This document shows, in pieces, positions 59,841 to 62,222 of a DNA stretch of 62,222 bases (positions are counted from its first letter, which is position 1; every line of letters starts with the position of its first letter). This DNA comes from Microvirga puerhi. Its GTDB lineage: Bacteria > Pseudomonadota > Alphaproteobacteria > Rhizobiales > Beijerinckiaceae. Location of the stretch: NCBI RefSeq assembly GCF_020089865.1, contig NZ_JAIRBM010000026.1, positions 1 through 62,222 of the forward strand, given 5' to 3'. The position numbers were made by a program, and so were the translations under genes. The notes beneath the pieces were generated by a model, which saw only the letters and a program-made list of their open reading frames with translations, ran no database searches and was not told the origin of the DNA.

Positions 59841-60213
59841 GTTCCTTGCCGCGCGGCTGGCCGGGGACACCGAGCGGCTCGTTGTGCTCTTCTCCAACGA
59901 GGTCGGCTGGCTGCTCGCCGAGAATCCCGCCGCCCCTTGGATCCGCCCAAGGCCCACTGCCGCCGAATGCGCGGCCCTGTTCACGGAACTGATGGAGCAC
60001 ACCGTACCCGAGGATGCGCGTGCCTCCGTCGACACCTTCCTCGTCGACGGCACCGACGCTGTCTTGATGGGGCGCCTGTCAGGGACCGTACGCGTAACGG
60101 GAGAGTCTTTCGAGGGACCGTTCGCGCTGCGCCTTACCGTCGAGGGCGGCCGGATCACCCGACATCACCTCTACGAGAACAGCCTGTCGATCGCCGAGGC
60201 ATGCACCCCATGA
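59841..60213 (+). pseudogene. SnoaL/NTF2-like protein, N-terminus removed by the IS6 copy
   Basis: Directly after the IS end the frame reads PFLAARLAGDTERLVVLFSN, EVGWLLAENPAAPWIRPRPT, AAECAALFTELMEHTVPEDA, then FLVDGTDAVLMGRLSGTVRV, FEGPFALRLTVEGGRITRHH and LYENSLSIAEACTP. This is most of a SnoaL-type domain (about 123 residues), lacking only the first few residues and any native start. A Met at 59884 could start a shorter product. Probably dead or N-terminally altered. Confidence 0.65.
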
Positions 60214-60417
60214 GGACCTGGATGGTCGGGCCCCTTGCCGAACAGCTCCTGCTCAGGGTCCGTAGCCGGGTTTACGCGCCATTCTAACCCTAGACTCGTG
60301 AAGGTCCGAGAGTGGCGCGACGCGGAAGTAAACGGAAAGTCCGCTCATGTGGGCAGGACAAGACGTTCCAAAACGACGGCGAACTTCGCCTCCCGACCCA
60401 CAAGTGACATTCCGGTT

Positions 60418-60969
60418 TCATACGACCTTTACGCGTCCGCCGAATCCGGAACGAAATAGAGCCTCGTGGGCATCTTGATCCGGGTCGTAGCAGCAGTCCT
60501 GGACCAGACGGAGGTCGTAGTCCGCATCGCTGGCCCAGGCGACGCTTGAAAGAACAACGCCGGTGGTACTTATCCCGGCCATGACAAGCGTGTTTACGCC
60601 CCGTGTCCGAAGGTCGGCATCGAGCGAGGTGCCATGAAAAACGCTAGCCCGCGGGCATGCATAGGAGAGGTCGCCCCGTTCAATCGCAAGGCCTTCGACG
60701 GGCAGACCGGTACGAAATCGTCCGCTCGGAATATACGGCGAGATTTGGCGGTTAGTCGCTGGCGGAGCATGTTCATATTCGCCGCCCAGCGAAAAGTTGG
60801 GGAACAACACCGGTCGGCCAGTGGCGCGCCAGCGCCGGATCAGAGCGTTACACCGATCCAGCAACGGCGATGGCTGCTTCCCGAAGAGGATGTCAAACAC
60901 GTCGACTTGATAGTGCATGATGACGAGGGCCGCTCTATCGATATAGCTCCCCTGAAAATCAACCGACAT
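60418..60969 (-). CDS. Isochorismatase-fold hydrolase, nucleophile Cys not conserved
   Basis: About 183 residues from ATG 60969-60967. Isochorismatase-like (cysteine hydrolase) fold: ALVIMHYQVDVFDILFGKQP, LIRRWRATGRPVLFPNFSLG, YACPRASVFHGTSLDADLRT, NTLVMAGISTTGVVLSSVAW, ASDADYDLRLVQDCCYDPDQ. In nicotinamidase-type members the last-but-one block is G-x-x-T-x-x-C-V; here it is GISTTGVV, so the catalytic Cys is absent, as in PhzD-like isochorismatases that do not need it. The usual Lys (K-x-x-x-S-A-F) is also replaced (PRASVF). It may act on a non-amide substrate or bind only. Confidence 0.82.
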   Translation of the reverse strand: MSVDFQGSYIDRAALVIMHYQVDVFDILFGKQPSPLLDRCNALIRRWRATGRPVLFPNFSLGGEYEHAPPATNRQISPYIPSGRFRTGLPVEGLAIERGDLSYACPRASVFHGTSLDADLRTRGVNTLVMAGISTTGVVLSSVAWASDADYDLRLVQDCCYDPDQDAHEALFRSGFGGRVKVV

Positions 60970-61123
60970 CACTACTTTCCCAAATTTGCTTTGAACTCAG
61001 CCCCGATACGGTGGCAGCGCAGGTCTATTTAGCTGGACCGTCGGAAAGACGCCAACCGTTTCGGTATTGTATTTTATGCTGAAAGTATCCTCGCCAAATG
61101 CAGCGAATGTCCAGCGGACCAAC

Positions 61124-61931
61124 TTACACGCGAGCTGCATTGCCTGCCTCGTACCCCAGGAAATCGAAGAGGGCTTCGGGCATGCCTTTCACCTCCGAGC
61201 GCGGCGGCTCGTCCGCGCGGAGCTCGAGATAAAGATTGATGGCGGCAACGAGACCTGTCTTCACTGATCGGAAATCATGGCGTGAGACCGTGGCGGCCAG
61301 TTGCCCCGTTTTGCCGAGTCCATAAGCCTCAACTCGTCTCACACCCCGCTGCTGGCGCTCCGCACGGCGGTGGAGCATCGGCCCCAGAACTTGATCACGG
61401 AAGAAGACCAGCATGCTGATGGCCTCCAAGAGTTCCCCTCGCAAGGCTTTGGCCGCTCCATAGTGGAGCCAGATCCAAGCCCGTGCCTTGAACCAATCTG
61501 GATCCATGTTCGGCCAACGGATATCCGCTCGATCCAATATTTCTTCGACGGCACCCTTATCCCGGGACCAAAGGACAAGTGGCCGCTCGACGTGCCGTTC
61601 CAGGTCGGACATCGTGATGAACTTCAAATCGATATGGAGGAGTTCGGGCCCATAGAGACAGATCAGGAGGCGAGGCTCCCCCAACATGCTCGCCCGTGAA
61701 AGCACTTAGCAACGGTCTAAGGCGGAGAGCGATCGCCAACCTGTCGGCGAGAACCTCATCATACGCGTTCTCCTCCACGACTACGACGAAATTGAGATCG
61801 GAGAACTCATCCATGCCGCCGTGGATCAACGAGCCGCCTGCGAGCAGGGTATGGATGCGAGGATCTTGTGGGAGAATGCCGAGAGCCTTCTCTAGGAAGG
61901 TCCCATGGTACATGGGAAGGGTGCTGGTCAT
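61124..61931 (-). pseudogene. Nucleotidyltransferase-fold protein, frameshifted in a G-run
   Basis: From the ATG at 61931: LAGGSLIHGGMDEFSDLNFV, with the nucleotidyltransferase G-S...D-x-D-like pattern (GGMDEFSDLNFVVVVEE). The frame breaks at a run of five C (61678-61682, G on the coding strand): ...LSAFTGEHVG continues in the next frame as EPRLLICLYGPELLHIDLKF, with the third acidic residue in I-D-L-K-F, and a helical C-terminal domain (RAWIWLHYGAAKALRGELLE). One G fewer restores a single protein of roughly 268 residues. It resembles streptomycin/lincosamide-type adenylyltransferase relatives of unknown target. Either a true pseudogene or a homopolymer error. Confidence 0.7.
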
Positions 61932-62092
61932 ATATTCCTCTAGGCCAGCACCTCAAGATGTATGAAAAGATACTATTCTAACAACTTCGCCATTCAGGCC
62001 TGTACATTACCACGCAGTCAGGTTCGCTGAGCGGGCTTCCCCGAAAATGAATCTGTGAAATAGGAAGGTCTGCTGTTGGCAGATAGAGTTGA

Positions 62093-62222
62093 TTTAGAGC
62101 GCCTAACAAAACTGGCGTGAGTGCGTTGGTTTGGCATGGCCCAACCTCTTGTTTCCAAAGCTCTGTGGGCGGCCGTTGAGCCGCTCCTGCCGCCGGAGCC
62201 CGCCAAGCCCAGAGGTGGAAGA
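62093..62222 (+). mobile_element. IS5-family insertion sequence, right-hand partial copy
   Basis: The last 130 bases are the inverted copy of bases 1-130. The IS end lies at about 62093-62100 (TTTAGAGCGCC...), followed by a 40-bp leader and the transposase start reading out of the window. The preceding 160 bp (61932-62092) are an AT-richer gap holding the promoter side of the nucleotidyltransferase pseudogene and nothing else I recognise. Confidence 0.85.
62136..62222 (+). CDS. IS5-family transposase, N-terminal fragment (runs off the window)
   Basis: 29 codons from ATG 62136 to the edge, beginning MAQPLVSKALWAAVEPLLPP, identical to the fragment at 1-87 on the other strand. The catalytic domain is outside the window. 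Confidence 0.75.
   Translation, partial: MAQPLVSKALWAAVEPLLPPEPAKPRGGR

Noticed and set aside
5837..60213. The two SnoaL-like fragments (5837-6170 and 59841-60213), each beside an IS6 copy, as halves of one gene split by IS6 recombination
   Set aside because: The second fragment already contains nearly the complete domain, so they are two different genes, each damaged separately.
1..62222. The whole window as a 62-kb composite transposon bounded by inverted IS5 copies
   Set aside because: Only the first 130 bp of each IS is present, exactly at the window edges, which is what an assembly break at a repeat looks like; no target duplication can be tested.

Overview
The window looks like an accessory, IS-riddled segment of a high-GC alphaproteobacterium of the Hyphomicrobiales, most likely Methylobacteriaceae or a relative such as Microvirga or Bosea. 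This rests on recognised family types (hopanoid HpnC/D/E, DUF1236, HWE/HisKA_2 kinases, phasin, DUF3734-type patatin, many IS6-family copies), not on a search. No rRNA, tRNA, CRISPR array, replication or partition gene was seen. Both window ends lie inside the same IS5-family element, facing outward (130 bp shared, inverted), so the window is probably a contig broken at repeated IS copies.

Layout. 0.5-3.4 kb: a fused hpnC-hpnD gene and hpnE (squalene formation for hopanoids). 3.4-12.6 kb: a graveyard of IS ends, dispersed repeats and gene fragments, holding an HxlR regulator with a divergent FMN reductase, an HNH-like protein, an IclR regulator with a dead ornithine-cyclodeaminase-like gene, and a nitrilase. 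12.6-16.8 kb: small coiled-coil proteins and a CadC-type winged-helix/TPR regulator. 16.9-21.8 kb: patatin phospholipase, acetoacetate decarboxylase and 3-hydroxybutyrate dehydrogenase (ketone-body or PHB metabolism), interrupted by a pseudo-receiver and tiny ORFs. 21.1-27.4 kb: TetR regulator and an RND efflux operon with two lipoprotein adaptors.

27.5-31 kb: a membrane-anchored protein, an M15 peptidase and an IS481 element. 31.2-40.8 kb is the clearest functional unit: a LacI regulator, a GH88 unsaturated glucuronyl hydrolase, a complete sugar ABC importer (two permeases, ATPase, Tat-type binding protein), a DUF2264 protein and KduI. Together they would import an unsaturated uronic-acid oligosaccharide, cleave it inside the cell and isomerise the released uronate; KduD is not in the window.

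41-46 kb: IS5/IS6 debris, a DUF1236 protein, and a family of tiny secreted Gly/Pro-rich proteins sharing an almost identical C-terminal anchor, with an HWE kinase between two members and a third member truncated at 55.3 kb where an IS21-like miniature element begins. 46.9-48.5 kb: hipBA toxin-antitoxin with a duplicated upstream region. 49.8-54.8 kb: a nitrate/sulfonate/taurine-type ABC importer convergent with a TctDE-like two-component system. 56.3-58.7 kb: a small membrane protein, a CBS-BON protein and a hemerythrin-like/phasin fusion. 59-62 kb: an IS6 copy, a truncated SnoaL gene, an isochorismatase-fold protein and a frameshifted nucleotidyltransferase.

Decay is pervasive. All five full-length IS6-family copies carry different inactivating lesions, and at least ten host or IS genes are truncated or frameshifted. 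Some one-base lesions in homopolymers could be sequencing errors.
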